A stretch of DNA of 64,000 nt from an uncultured Oscillospiraceae bacterium (GTDB lineage Bacteria; Bacillota; Clostridia; Oscillospirales; Oscillospiraceae): positions 51,509 through 115,508 of the forward strand of contig CAKUED010000007.1 in NCBI GenBank assembly GCA_934646005.1, given 5' to 3'. A program made the position numbers and the translations under genes. Below are positions 35,301 to 43,583 of this stretch, piece after piece (position 1 is the first letter of the stretch; every line of letters starts with the position of its first letter). The notes under the pieces are model-generated. The model saw only the letters and a program-made list of their open reading frames with translations. It ran no database searches and was not told where the DNA came from.

Positions 35301-35783
35301 ATGATCCTCTATCACGGGAGCAATATTGCAGTCACAGAACCGCAGATCATCGTTTCCAACCGTGCGCTTGACTTTGGCGCGGGATTCTATACGACCTCCA
35401 GTGAGGAGCAAGCTGTCCGTTGGGCAAAGCTACAGGCGCTTCGCCGCGGCAAGGGCGTTCCGACCGTATCAGTCTACGAATTTGACGATGCAAAGGCAGC
35501 GGATCTTGCTATTCTGCGTTTTCCCTCCGCTGATGCTGATTGGCTGCGGTATGTAACTGATAATCGTAAAAGCGCTTACCGCGGTGAAAAGTATGATGTT
35601 GTGATCGGTCCAGTTGCCAACGACAACACGATGCCGGTCATCAGTGACTATATGGCGGGAACGATCAATGTTGAAACAGCATTGATCCTCCTGAAGCCGC
35701 AAAAGCTGGCTGACCAATACGCATTTCTGACTTGGAAAGGTCTATCCATGCTGCGCTATGTAAGGGGATGCATCTATGAATAA
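35301..35783 (+). CDS. DUF3990 protein (ADP-ribosyltransferase-like, putative toxin)
   Basis: The 160-aa protein starts MILYHGSNIAVTEPQI and continues LDFGAGFYTTSSEEQAVRWA. The YHGS...GFYTT...A..WA spacing is that of the DUF3990/ART-like fold, which includes ADP-ribosyltransferase toxins. AAGGAGG lies 8-10 bp before the start. It is in plus orientation inside a minus-strand transfer operon, followed with overlap by two small proteins, so it looks like an inserted toxin-antitoxin-type cassette (inference). Confidence 0.75.
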   Translation: MILYHGSNIAVTEPQIIVSNRALDFGAGFYTTSSEEQAVRWAKLQALRRGKGVPTVSVYEFDDAKAADLAILRFPSADADWLRYVTDNRKSAYRGEKYDVVIGPVANDNTMPVISDYMAGTINVETALILLKPQKLADQYAFLTWKGLSMLRYVRGCIYE

Positions 35784-36033
35784 TAGAACACCGCCTCCGA
35801 TCCTTCAGAACTTTGACTCAGAGGTTGCCGACCTGATTGCAAAAAGTCGCAACATTTCCGATATGGACGCGCTTCGACTGTTTCTGGATTCCAAAACACA
35901 TGAGATGCTGGCAGATGATACGCTGAAGCTCTGGCATTTCAGTCCGCTTGCCATTTTTGATATGTGGGAATCCGAGCAAGCCACTGGCGATCCGCGAAAT
36001 TCTCTGTATTTGCGGGGTGATGAAATTGAGTAA
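35776..36033 (+). CDS. Small protein in the DUF3990 cassette
   Basis: 85 aa, MNNRTPPPILQNFDSEVADL, ending with LWHFSPLAIFDMWESE. Starts 8 bp before the stop of the DUF3990 gene, so it is coupled to it. It has no transmembrane or DNA-binding motif that I recognise. In homologous neighbourhoods such a protein stands between DUF3990 and DUF3791; an antitoxin or specificity-partner role is a guess. Confidence 0.7.
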   Translation: MNNRTPPPILQNFDSEVADLIAKSRNISDMDALRLFLDSKTHEMLADDTLKLWHFSPLAIFDMWESEQATGDPRNSLYLRGDEIE

Positions 36034-36235
36034 GGAATTTCGTTTTTTCACATACCTGCTGGAAAGCTATGCAAGGCATAAAGGCACAACGGCAGGCGCA
36101 GTGCTGAAAACATTAGACGAAAAAGGTCTTACCAATTTCGTTTACAAGATGTACGACCTGTACCATGTCGAAGCGATTGAAAATGCATATATGGATCTGG
36201 ACAGTCTGATCGCAACAGGTCAGCCGGCGTGGTAA
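36020..36235 (+). CDS. DUF3791 family protein
   Basis: 71 aa from ATG 36020: MKLSKEFRFFTYLLESYARH, then NFVYKMYDLYHVEAIENAYM. This fits DUF3791, a small helical family that accompanies DUF3990. It overlaps the previous gene by 14 bp in another frame and ends about 75 bp before a terminator. The three genes form one short plus-strand operon. Confidence 0.75.
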   Translation: MKLSKEFRFFTYLLESYARHKGTTAGAVLKTLDEKGLTNFVYKMYDLYHVEAIENAYMDLDSLIATGQPAW

Positions 36236-36308
36236 CTGCGCATAGCATTGCTGAAGGTCTAAGGAGATAGTGCCTGCAAAGCACATTCAAGCACAAAATA
36301 CATCCCTG

Positions 36309-36338
36309 ACAAGCTCCGTTCTTCGGAGCTTGTTTTTT
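36309..36338. terminator. Terminator between DUF3791 and relaxase genes
   Basis: ACAAGCTCCG-ttctt-CGGAGCTTGT is a 10-bp stem followed by TTTTTT on the plus strand (36333-36338). It ends the DUF3990 cassette. The relaxase stop codon at 36337 touches its T-tract, so the convergent units are tightly packed. Confidence 0.85.
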
Positions 36339-37515
36339 AATGCAGCGTCTGATTGTATCCCTGCTCCAACTCATGGTCATCCTGCTTATGTCCCATCGCC
36401 AGCCGCTTCTGCATGAGCTTCTTGCGGCGCTTGGAGTCCACACGGATGCCCATTGGGTTACTGGGCGGCACGGCGTTGTCGCGGAAGATTTGACCGAGCT
36501 GGCGGAATAGCTTAACAGTTGCGTGCAAAAGATATTCAGATGGAACTGTTAGATTTGTAGAAGTCTGTATAGAAGGTCCTTCGAGTTGAAGGCGCAGGCG
36601 TTCCGCTTCCTGAATGATGGCGTTCTTGATGGTGCGAAATTCTTTCTGCTGAGAGAGTGGATTGTGCTGCCTAGGACGGTTCTTATAATAGCCCTCCAGC
36701 GTGTCGCGCAAGCCGTTCCAGACGGAATAATACGCCGCTACCTCCGGCAGCTTTTCGAGTTCATCCACGATGGAATCCACCATGCTCTTGAGCGGCTTTT
36801 TGAGATAGCCATACTGCTTTTTGCCACCGACCGTGCGCAGTTCCGTTGCAAGTTCCAGCAGCTTTTGTTGGATGGACGCGGGCGGATCAGAGACAGATTC
36901 CATTTGATCAACCAGATCGTGCATGACCGCCCGCGCCGCTTCGGTCACTTCTTTGTACGCCACGTCCTTCTGGATATAAATTTCTTTCAGCTCGTCCGCG
37001 TAGATCGTATTGGTCAGGACAGACTGCATATGCAGCAGTTTGTCTTTCCGCAGAAACCCATACCGCGGATCGTACGACCAGAGCATCATGTGGATATGCG
37101 GATGCTCGCCCTCGTCGTGAAATGCCGCATACCAGCGAAGATGCTCTGGTGGGATCTGCATGGCTTCAGCAAAGTCATTTTGATGCGCCAACAGCGTCAA
37201 GCGCCAGCTTTCTGCATTGTCATAGCCAAGCCGTGCGGCATCCTCGCGGCGCAGAGAGTAAATGATCGTCCAGACATTGCCCTCATGCGCTTTCAGTTCC
37301 TGCATAGTCTTTTCCAAATCAACGTGCAGTTCTGCACCAAAGAGTCCATGCCCTTCGTGCTTCTCTGCACGCGGGCGGGTGGCAATATAGCGCATATAAA
37401 TGCCCTCTGCGTCCTCGTCCAAAATCTCTACTCCGTCGCGTGTGGCGATGTATTTCATATAACGACCGGCTCGTTTTTTACTGAGAAAGCCGCTTTTCTG
37501 AATCAGCTTTGCCAT
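36337..37515 (-). CDS. MobP-type conjugative relaxase
   Basis: The 392-aa protein has N-terminal KKRAGRYMKYIATRDGVEIL (repeated as IYMRYIATRPRAEKH), EGNVWTIIYSLRREDAARLGY, and the metal-binding histidine triad WYAAFHDEGEHPHIHMMLWS near 140. This matches the MobP3-like relaxase family, which nicks oriT and pilots the single strand. The catalytic tyrosine is expected near the N-terminus (Tyr in MKYIATR is a candidate). It lies next to the accessory protein at 37519, with the nick site probably in the GC-rich palindromic region upstream. Confidence 0.88.
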   Translation of the reverse strand: MAKLIQKSGFLSKKRAGRYMKYIATRDGVEILDEDAEGIYMRYIATRPRAEKHEGHGLFGAELHVDLEKTMQELKAHEGNVWTIIYSLRREDAARLGYDNAESWRLTLLAHQNDFAEAMQIPPEHLRWYAAFHDEGEHPHIHMMLWSYDPRYGFLRKDKLLHMQSVLTNTIYADELKEIYIQKDVAYKEVTEAARAVMHDLVDQMESVSDPPASIQQKLLELATELRTVGGKKQYGYLKKPLKSMVDSIVDELEKLPEVAAYYSVWNGLRDTLEGYYKNRPRQHNPLSQQKEFRTIKNAIIQEAERLRLQLEGPSIQTSTNLTVPSEYLLHATVKLFRQLGQIFRDNAVPPSNPMGIRVDSKRRKKLMQKRLAMGHKQDDHELEQGYNQTLH

Positions 37516-37518
37516 CCG

Positions 37519-37923
37519 TTACAGCGCCTTTTCCTGCTGCAGCGCGTCAACAAACGTGATCTTCCCGTTTGTTCCTTTGACCTGCTCCATGCTGAGCGTG
37601 TGCATTTTCATGTACCGCGCTGCGTCAATGTCCGTATCTGAAGCGAGAATGTGATTGTTGACGTTCTGCTCGACTGCCAGCTTGAAAAGCTGCCGTCCAA
37701 TGCGCTCTGCAAATACGCCGAGCGTACCGTCCAGCATCTGCTTTAGGGCACGCGGGAGATATGCGCCTGCATCCAGCGTGTGCAGAAACCCTGCGTAAAA
37801 CCAGATCGCTTTTTCAATGAATTCGCTCCGGCTCTGACACTGATCCTGACGGTAGTTATCTTCCACGACCTGCTTGCACTCCGGCGTCAGCCAGAGCGGA
37901 AACTTGATCTTATTGCCTGCCAT
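37519..37923 (-). CDS. Relaxosome accessory protein (ribbon-helix-helix, MobC-like)
   Basis: 134 aa from ATG 37923 with GGAGG 9 bp upstream. The N-terminus KIKFPLWLTPECKQVVED, then SRSEFIEKAIWFYAGFL, is a ribbon-helix-helix pattern. Such proteins bind oriT and recruit the relaxase encoded directly downstream, 3 bp away. A longer frame to 37950 lacks a ribosome site. Confidence 0.75.
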   Translation of the reverse strand: MAGNKIKFPLWLTPECKQVVEDNYRQDQCQSRSEFIEKAIWFYAGFLHTLDAGAYLPRALKQMLDGTLGVFAERIGRQLFKLAVEQNVNNHILASDTDIDAARYMKMHTLSMEQVKGTNGKITFVDALQQEKAL

Positions 37924-37950
37924 GCCGATTTTCCTCCAATTTTCGTGCAT

Positions 37951-37985
37951 GACCCCGCTGTTTTCCCTGAAACAGCGGGGCTTTC
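37951..37985. other. Hairpin upstream of the mobilization genes
   Basis: ACCCCGCTGTTT...AAACAGCGGGG pairs over 11-12 bp with a short loop. No strong T-tract follows on the minus strand, so it is more likely a leader structure or an oriT/relaxosome binding site than a terminator. Confidence 0.5.
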
Positions 37986-38007
37986 TGCCTTTCTGACACC
38001 AACGGGG

Positions 38008-38178
38008 TTATTTTCGCGTCTGCAGCAACCCCTGCGCGAAAGCCTTAAACTGCCCGCACCGCGGGCAGATGTGACCGCCGCGGGGCGCGCACGACCCCGC
38101 GGCTTTGTCCTGCCTCGCCGCTTCGTCGATGCAAGCTCCATATCCCTCGCCCCGCCGCAAGCGGCAGGTCTCGTCCAT
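38008..38178 (-). CDS. Small cysteine-rich protein (zinc-ribbon end)
   Basis: 56 aa from ATG 38178: MDETCRLRRGEGYGACIDEA, later CAPRGGHICPRCGQF. The CPRCG knuckle plus earlier cysteines suggests a zinc-binding protein. AGAGGAG stands about 10 bp before the start. The surrounding GC-rich DNA makes spurious ORFs easy, but the Cys spacing argues for a real product. Position just before the mobilization genes suggests a relaxosome or regulatory role, unproved. Confidence 0.5.
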   Translation of the reverse strand: MDETCRLRRGEGYGACIDEAARQDKAAGSCAPRGGHICPRCGQFKAFAQGLLQTRK

Positions 38179-38354
38179 TCCGCTGCATCTCCTCTTTCGA
38201 CCGAACCCGCTGCGCTGGGCTTCGGTCGAATTTTTTGTGCCGCACGTCGGCGCAACGTCCGGTTTTGAGGCTTCTGGTGGGTACGCGCTCGGCTGCGCCG
38301 CGAAAGCCGCACAAACCGCCGACACGGGTGCGACGGGGCGGGAAGGGTTGGCGG
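38179..38354. other. GC-rich spacer, candidate oriT vicinity
   Basis: The stretch contains several short inverted repeats (TTCGACCGAA...TTCGGTCGAA at 38198-38234; GCCGCACGTCGGCG) and is the only sizeable gap near the relaxase apart from 37924-38007. No gene is assigned. It is a plausible place for oriT or for a leader, but no known nick sequence was recognised. Confidence 0.35.
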
Positions 38355-38999
38355 TCACAGGTGCATCTCCATCGCAGGCGGCTCATATGGCATCTCCTTG
38401 CCATTCAGCTTACTGCAGAAAATACTTGCGCGCTCCTGCTTCTGCATCTGCACTTTTCGCATGGCAAAATATGCTGCCGTACTCACGTCCTTCATCCCGA
38501 AGGTCTTCCATCCAGCCGTGCTGTCCAGCGCCGCGAACGCTTTCTCGTCGAAGTCCAGCACATACGCACCAGCGACGCGCCCGGTGTTTTCCATATGCTC
38601 TGCGGTCGCCGCATCGAATCGCTCCTGCGTGATCTCTTCGCAGCGAAAAAGCGTAGAGGCGAATTTCGCGCCTGCATGTTCGCTGGAAAGGCACGTCCGC
38701 AAGTAATCTGCCACCTGGAACATTTCCAGGGAATCCTCTACAGAAAAATATGTGGACTTGCCGTTTTCTCTCAAATGGAACACCGTAAACCTGCGGCCGG
38801 CTTCCCACGCCTGCCGTCTTTCCTGATCCTCCTGCCAGATCTCGCGGCTGATGCGTTCGTACTCGCGCTGCGGAAGCTGATTGCACAGTTCATCCAGCAC
38901 GTCCTCCATGTGTTCCTCCAGCGTTTCATTCTTGAGGTGACGGTTCAGCGCGCTATACCAGCGCTCATCGAGCCAGAGGACGATTTCCCGACTGCTCAT
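38355..38999 (-). CDS. Conserved ICE protein of unknown function
   Basis: This 214-aa soluble, charged protein starts MSSREIVLWLDERWYSALNR, with NETLEEHMEDVLDELCNQLP early on and FTVFHLRENGKSTYFSVED in the middle. No catalytic motif or membrane segment is evident. Start and stop overlaps (ATGA with the DUF6103-like gene upstream) place it in the transfer operon. I recognise the type from clostridial conjugative elements but cannot assign a role. Confidence 0.7.
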   Translation of the reverse strand: MSSREIVLWLDERWYSALNRHLKNETLEEHMEDVLDELCNQLPQREYERISREIWQEDQERRQAWEAGRRFTVFHLRENGKSTYFSVEDSLEMFQVADYLRTCLSSEHAGAKFASTLFRCEEITQERFDAATAEHMENTGRVAGAYVLDFDEKAFAALDSTAGWKTFGMKDVSTAAYFAMRKVQMQKQERASIFCSKLNGKEMPYEPPAMEMHL

Positions 39000-39217
39000 C
39001 GCTGCACCTCCGGCTTCTTCTGCGCTCTGTGCGACGCCTCATTCTGCTCGCCGTCGCCGATATACTCCTGCACGGCGGCAGGCACGACCTTTTCGTAAAG
39101 CCGCTGGGCTGCCTTTTGCAGTTCTGCTTCCAACGTCGAGTCGCGCTTGGCGATGTAGCGCCGGAGTGCGCGCAGTTTTTCTTCCTCGAATGTGATTTGT
39201 ATATTTGCCTGTTTCAC
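38996..39217 (-). CDS. DUF6103-like small ICE protein
   Basis: 73 aa starting at GTG 39217 (GGGGGAG 4-5 bp upstream): VKQANIQITFEEEKLRALRR, helical and highly charged. An ATG start is not available in the expected place. It overlaps the following gene by 4 bp. The pattern resembles the DUF6103 family of mobile elements; it may be a small DNA-binding or antirestriction helper, function unknown. Confidence 0.65.
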   Translation of the reverse strand: MKQANIQITFEEEKLRALRRYIAKRDSTLEAELQKAAQRLYEKVVPAAVQEYIGDGEQNEASHRAQKKPEVQR

Positions 39218-39230
39218 ACTACTCCCCCTG

Positions 39231-39626
39231 TTAGTATGCCATCCCGTTCTGCACCTGTTCCTCCGGCATCGGCACGGCGATGATCCTGCCATCGACCTGG
39301 GCGAACAGCTCCGGCTGGCGAAATCGCTCCGTGAACTGTTCTGCCAACTCATGCGGCAGGTCTGTAAAATCATCTTCATCACCGATCCCCACAAGGAAGA
39401 ACTTCCCCGCGACGACGTCGCAGACATTGCCGTTTTCATCACGCAGCGCGCGGTTAAACGGCAGCCCTTTCAACTTTCCTTCTTCGTTGCAGATCAGCGC
39501 GACAGGTTCTTCGTAGAGATAGACCGCTTCAATGTACCCGCCAACTGCTTCCTGCATACCTTGCAGACCATCTCCGATCTGCGTTTCATACGGAGTCTTT
39601 CCCGGCTCCACCATCAGAACATTCAT
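39231..39626 (-). CDS. DUF3846 family protein
   Basis: 131 aa from ATG 39626: MNVLMVEPGKTPYETQIGDG, with GGYIEAVYLYEEPVALICNE and KGLPFNRALRDE. This is the DUF3846 pattern, common on Gram-positive conjugative elements, function unknown. AAAGGAA precedes the start. The upstream peptidase gene ends 14 bp before, so it is part of the transfer operon. Confidence 0.85.
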   Translation of the reverse strand: MNVLMVEPGKTPYETQIGDGLQGMQEAVGGYIEAVYLYEEPVALICNEEGKLKGLPFNRALRDENGNVCDVVAGKFFLVGIGDEDDFTDLPHELAEQFTERFRQPELFAQVDGRIIAVPMPEEQVQNGMAY

Positions 39627-39639
39627 GTTTTTCCTTTCT

Positions 39640-40857
39640 TCAGCCATAGCTGATATACGGGATCTTCAACCAGTGCGTCCAGCGCGCGCCTTCCAGCTTT
39701 GTTTTCACCACGCCGTAGCGTGTGCCCAGCGCTTCGACCACCTCGCCGCCTCCAATGTACACACCGATATGCCCATCGTGCCAGACGGCGAGACCGGGTG
39801 TTTCGGGGATGGTGTCGATCGTGCCGGAGACGGTTGCGGCGTGGTACATCTCGTTTGCCGAAATATCCGGCATGCCGTTTGTGTTGTAGACGATCTCCCC
39901 TGTTTCAGCGTCCAGCCAGCCGTAGCCCTTGGTAAGTCCGACGCAGTCCGTTGTTCTGCCGCCAACCCACGTCTGACGGATGAAATCCGCGTTGCCAGCA
40001 AGAGCATCCGGATACTGTGCGAGCTTCGCTTCAAAACTGTTCTCCGTCAGCACATGACCAAACGTGCCCCAGACATAGCCCCAATGCTCTTGATAGGCGT
40101 GGAGCGCGTATTGTACCAAGTCCTCGGCATTTTTCTCGTCCGCGTTCGTGAAGCCGGAGGTGTCCAGTTCGGTACTACCAGTTCCCGTACCGTAGTCGAT
40201 CTGAATCGTGCCGCCAGACGCGCCAGTGCCGTCGCTGCCGTTGGCATTGCCCGCGATCATCGTGTAGATGTGCGCGGCGTTTTCCTTGTCCTCGTCGGTT
40301 ATGGTTCTGCCGAGCTTTACAGCGAGGTTTTCATACGCTGCCGCCAGCGAGAGCGGTACGGTGACCATGTAGTTTTCTTCACTCTCAACCGTGCTGCCGT
40401 CCTCCAACTCTGTGACTATGATCCTGGTTCTCTGTTCTGTGATAAAAAAGCAGTCCACGAAACGATCTGCCGCGCGCTGGCTCGGCGCAGCCTCGCCAAA
40501 GCAGAGGGCATAAAAAATCGCCTTGACCTGTATCGGGTCAAGGCGATTGCCGTCGGTCATATTCGTGTTGGTCTCCGCCACCGCTGAATCCAGAAGGGTG
40601 AAAGCAGTCTGCATATCCGCGATATGCACCTGAAACTCAGCAGGCATCTCGCCGCCATATGTCACACCATAAAAAGAGGCTTCCACGGCGAAATTATTAT
40701 GTTCTGCCCCACCCGATGCGGCAGAGCACAGGATGGCGGCGATCAGGATGACCGGCGCAAAAACGGTGATCAACACAAAGCCGACACCTTTGCGTCCTTT
40801 TTCATTGGTCAGCAGTGCGGCGGCTGCTTTGAGAAGCAATGGCGAAACTGCCATCAA
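39640..40857 (-). CDS. T4SS cell-wall hydrolase, CD1108/NlpC-P60 type
   Basis: This 405-aa protein has an N-terminal membrane anchor (about 25-47, VGFVLITVFAPVILIAAIL), a lysozyme-like helical region (about 60-210, DPIQVKAIFYALCFGEA), a Gly/Thr/Ser-rich linker, and a C40 NlpC/P60 peptidase domain with catalytic Cys in GRTTDCVGLTKGYG and His in VWHDGHIGVYIGGG. It locally opens peptidoglycan so the conjugation channel can cross the wall. Tandem ATGs overlap the VirB4 stop codon, a coupling typical for T4SS operons. Confidence 0.88.
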   Translation of the reverse strand: MMAVSPLLLKAAAALLTNEKGRKGVGFVLITVFAPVILIAAILCSAASGGAEHNNFAVEASFYGVTYGGEMPAEFQVHIADMQTAFTLLDSAVAETNTNMTDGNRLDPIQVKAIFYALCFGEAAPSQRAADRFVDCFFITEQRTRIIVTELEDGSTVESEENYMVTVPLSLAAAYENLAVKLGRTITDEDKENAAHIYTMIAGNANGSDGTGASGGTIQIDYGTGTGSTELDTSGFTNADEKNAEDLVQYALHAYQEHWGYVWGTFGHVLTENSFEAKLAQYPDALAGNADFIRQTWVGGRTTDCVGLTKGYGWLDAETGEIVYNTNGMPDISANEMYHAATVSGTIDTIPETPGLAVWHDGHIGVYIGGGEVVEALGTRYGVVKTKLEGARWTHWLKIPYISYG

Positions 40858-42683
40858 CGACCGCCTGCCTTTCCAAACAGCGCTTCCTTATACGGCGGCG
40901 CGTGGACTTCCAGCAGGTATCGCTCGTTACCGCATTTGTAGAGGCAGACGCCGCGCTGCGGGAATTTGATGAGGTCAAACTCACTGTCCTCCAGCTGGAG
41001 CATATCCATGTAGGCGCGCCGGTCAATCGAACCGGCGTTGAACAGGAACTGATGCGGCGGAATGGAGAATAGCGGCTTGGTCATTTCCCGCACACCCGGC
41101 TGGTCAAAATCTTCGAGGTTCTGACTTGCCAGTACCAACGCGGACTCTTTTTTGCGCACACGCTTGAGGGAGTTTCGGATATACTCAATGGCAACCGGGT
41201 TCGAGAGCCAGATATAGAGTTCATCCAGCGCCGCGACCGCGTTGCCCTCGGTGAGCAGTTTGTCCGACATATACGACAGCAGATTCAGCAGGATCGTGCT
41301 TCGCACGTTCTGCGCCACAGACAGCAAGCCCTTCACACCAAACACCAAGAAGCGGGTCGAGGTCAAGTTCGTATGACCGTTGAAGAATTTTGAATCCGCA
41401 CCGCGGCACATGGAATGCAGTCCCAACAGCACCTGCTGGAGCGTTTCTCTGGTGTAGAGCTGCGGCTTTGTTTCATCAAAATTCTCATACTCGATCTCGA
41501 TGAAATCATACAGCTCGGATAAGATCGGGTAATCCTCCGGCCGCATCTGCGAGAAGTCCGTTTCCTCCGTAATGCCCCATTCGGTATAGAGCTTTGTCAG
41601 CATGATTTCTATGGTGTCGATCTGCGCCGTCGTAAAGTCTTTGTAAGTACGGAAAACGTCTTTGAGGAAGGATGTGTGCTGTGCCAGCCGGGTAGACTGC
41701 CGGAACGCTTTTGGTGCATCCGCGTCATACGGGTCTGCATCGGTGTCCCAGCAGCGGGGTTCTAACAGATTGATCTTATACGTTCCCTCGATGATGTCCA
41801 CAAAGCAGCCGCCAAGCGCATGGCACAGCTCCCACTGCTCGTGCTCCACATCCAGCGTAATGACGGACTTTCCGGCTTCAAGGAAATTCAAAAGCAACAG
41901 CTTCATAAGATAGCTCTTGCCCTGACCGGAATTGCCGAGAATCAGCACGTTGGCAGAGGTTTTATCTTCGTCGCGCTGGTCGAAATCGACCACAATATTG
42001 CTGCCGTACTTGTCTTTCCCGATGTAGAAGCCCTTACGGTCTGTTTTGCCGGAATAGTTGAATGGGAACAGATTTGCGACCGAGCTTGCTGGCAGGACGC
42101 GCTCATACTCTGTGCCAAGCACATTGAATCCGACCGGGCTGACGGCGCAGAAGCCTGCCTGCTGGCGAAGCTTCAGCCTGTCCACGTTCAGCTTCGAGCG
42201 CATGAGCTCGACCTCCACATTCGTCTGCAAAATTTGCAGCTCCTGCATATCACCCGCGATCATTTCGATGTAGACGGCGCAGTGCAGGAGCGGCTCCTTG
42301 TTCCGATGCAGCGAGCCGATGAGGTTCGCCACGTCCTGCAAATTGCTCTCGGCCTCCACCGCCTGCTGCATATTCTGTGAGCTGCCGCGGTTCATCCGGT
42401 TGCGGATCTCGGCGTTATGGACGATCTTGCGTTCTTCGAGCGGCGAGACCATGCGTGTATAGATGTGCAGCGTCACGCCGTGCTTTTCGCCCAAATGCCG
42501 CAGGATGGCAAGATCGTCGGTCGATGTTGGATACTCGCGCAGCGCCCAAATGCAGCGGAACGTGTTGCCGCAGATGTAATAGCCGGTTTCAAATTTCACG
42601 ATGCTGGGCGCGATCATGTCCAGAAACGCTTTGAGATTTTCGGTTTCCTCGTCCTGTCTTCGTTTGCGCTTAAAAAGCCCCAC
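40854..42683 (-). CDS. VirB4-like conjugation ATPase
   Basis: This 609-aa protein starts at GTG 42683 (GAGGTGATCTA upstream). Walker A LILGNSGQGKSYLMKLLL lies near 250, Walker B AVAALDELYIWLSN near 490, and a late ALVLASQNLEDFDQPGVRE motif follows. It is the hub ATPase of the type IV secretion system, working with VirD4 (32585) and the small membrane proteins upstream. Start and stop overlap both neighbours, indicating a single polycistronic unit. Confidence 0.92.
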   Translation of the reverse strand: MGLFKRKRRQDEETENLKAFLDMIAPSIVKFETGYYICGNTFRCIWALREYPTSTDDLAILRHLGEKHGVTLHIYTRMVSPLEERKIVHNAEIRNRMNRGSSQNMQQAVEAESNLQDVANLIGSLHRNKEPLLHCAVYIEMIAGDMQELQILQTNVEVELMRSKLNVDRLKLRQQAGFCAVSPVGFNVLGTEYERVLPASSVANLFPFNYSGKTDRKGFYIGKDKYGSNIVVDFDQRDEDKTSANVLILGNSGQGKSYLMKLLLLNFLEAGKSVITLDVEHEQWELCHALGGCFVDIIEGTYKINLLEPRCWDTDADPYDADAPKAFRQSTRLAQHTSFLKDVFRTYKDFTTAQIDTIEIMLTKLYTEWGITEETDFSQMRPEDYPILSELYDFIEIEYENFDETKPQLYTRETLQQVLLGLHSMCRGADSKFFNGHTNLTSTRFLVFGVKGLLSVAQNVRSTILLNLLSYMSDKLLTEGNAVAALDELYIWLSNPVAIEYIRNSLKRVRKKESALVLASQNLEDFDQPGVREMTKPLFSIPPHQFLFNAGSIDRRAYMDMLQLEDSEFDLIKFPQRGVCLYKCGNERYLLEVHAPPYKEALFGKAGGR

Positions 42684-43261
42684 TAGATCACCTCCAGAAA
42701 GCGCTGACCGTCGTAGTCCTCGAAGCGTTCCGTCGTGGTGTTCTGTTCAAAATAGATGGCAAGCAGGCGTTTGAGGTCTTCCTTTCCGGCGCGGCGCGTG
42801 GTGAAGCCGTTGTCGCGGAATTTTGTTTCAATGGTGGAAAGCAAGGTGTATGCCGTATCCGGCTTCTCGTTTTTCAGTCGGACGGCAAGATAGAACTCAC
42901 GTGCCAGCGTCATCTGCACCTGCTTCTCGTCCAGAAACGCACGGTCCTGTTCGAGCAGTTCCCGGATCGCGGGGTTCTTTTCCTCCTGCATCCGGTCGTG
43001 GTAAAAGAGGCACGTCGCGTTAAAGCTCTCACGGGAGTTCATTGCCAGCAGCTCCACGCCAGCCTGCGCGCTGAGTGTGTTCTGGAACGCCCGGATCTTC
43101 GCACTGACCGCACCAGCCGGGAGGACGCTGATATTTGTGGGCTTGATGATATAAAACACCAAGTCACCCGCGTCGGTGGAAATGCAGTAGTCCGTGATTT
43201 TCTGAATGCCCATAAGCTGCTGGGTGGACTGCCGCCGCTTATCCTTCTTCTGCTTTTTCAT
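42683..43261 (-). CDS. VirB4-associated conjugation protein
   Basis: 192 aa from ATG 43261 (GGGAGG, spacing 7). It is basic at the start (KKQKKDKRRQSTQQLMGIQK), with ISTDAGDLVFYIIKPTNISV and later REFYLAVRLKNEKPDTAYTL. The protein resembles the N-terminal domain of VirB4-family ATPases, split off as a separate gene, as in several clostridial ICEs. The stop (TAG) overlaps the VirB4 GTG start. Confidence 0.75.
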   Translation of the reverse strand: MKKQKKDKRRQSTQQLMGIQKITDYCISTDAGDLVFYIIKPTNISVLPAGAVSAKIRAFQNTLSAQAGVELLAMNSRESFNATCLFYHDRMQEEKNPAIRELLEQDRAFLDEKQVQMTLAREFYLAVRLKNEKPDTAYTLLSTIETKFRDNGFTTRRAGKEDLKRLLAIYFEQNTTTERFEDYDGQRFLEVI

Positions 43262-43521
43262 GTCGGGTCCTCCCATTCAAAGATTTGCTGTTCTGTGATG
43301 TAAAAGCTGACCACGAATGAGAGGAAGTCCAGCACGCTCAGTCCATCCAGATGGATGGACAAAAACGCATACGCCGCCACCAGCACCATTGGCAAAAATA
43401 ATCCAAGCTGCGTCAGCGCAAGCACCGCGATGAGCAGCCCAATGCCGATGACGGCTAAGTCCCGGAGCTGCCAGAGCCAGAGCGTGGCTTTGGCGTTTAA
43501 ATTGTCTGGGTAAATATAAAT
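43258..43521 (-). CDS. Small T4SS membrane protein with AUU start
   Basis: 87 aa, IYIYPDNLNAKATLWLWQLR, then two membrane helices (AVIGIGLLIAVLALTQLGLF and LPMVLVAAYAFLSI) and IFEWEDPT at the end. No ATG, GTG or TTG exists in frame near the beginning. The frame begins at AUU exactly 7 nt after a very strong GGAGG(TGATCGT) site, so AUU initiation is the best reading. Its stop overlaps the next ATG. It sits directly behind an intrinsic terminator (43541-43577). It is probably an inner-membrane component of the conjugation channel. Confidence 0.8.
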   Translation of the reverse strand: MYIYPDNLNAKATLWLWQLRDLAVIGIGLLIAVLALTQLGLFLPMVLVAAYAFLSIHLDGLSVLDFLSFVVSFYITEQQIFEWEDPT

Positions 43522-43540
43522 ACGATCACCTCCATGAACG

Positions 43541-43577
43541 AAAAAAGCACCGCCGCAGAAAATCCTGCGGCGGCGCT
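43541..43577 (-). terminator. Intrinsic terminator separating the RHH gene from the T4SS genes
   Basis: Minus-strand transcript: GCGCCGCCGCAG-gatttt-CTGCGGCGGTGC-TTTTTT, an 11-12 bp GC-rich stem with one mismatch and a six-T run. It lies 7 bp after the RHH gene stop and 8 bp before the ribosome site of the AUU-start gene. It is therefore an intra-operon terminator or attenuator. Confidence 0.85.
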
Positions 43578-43583
43578 GGGTGG

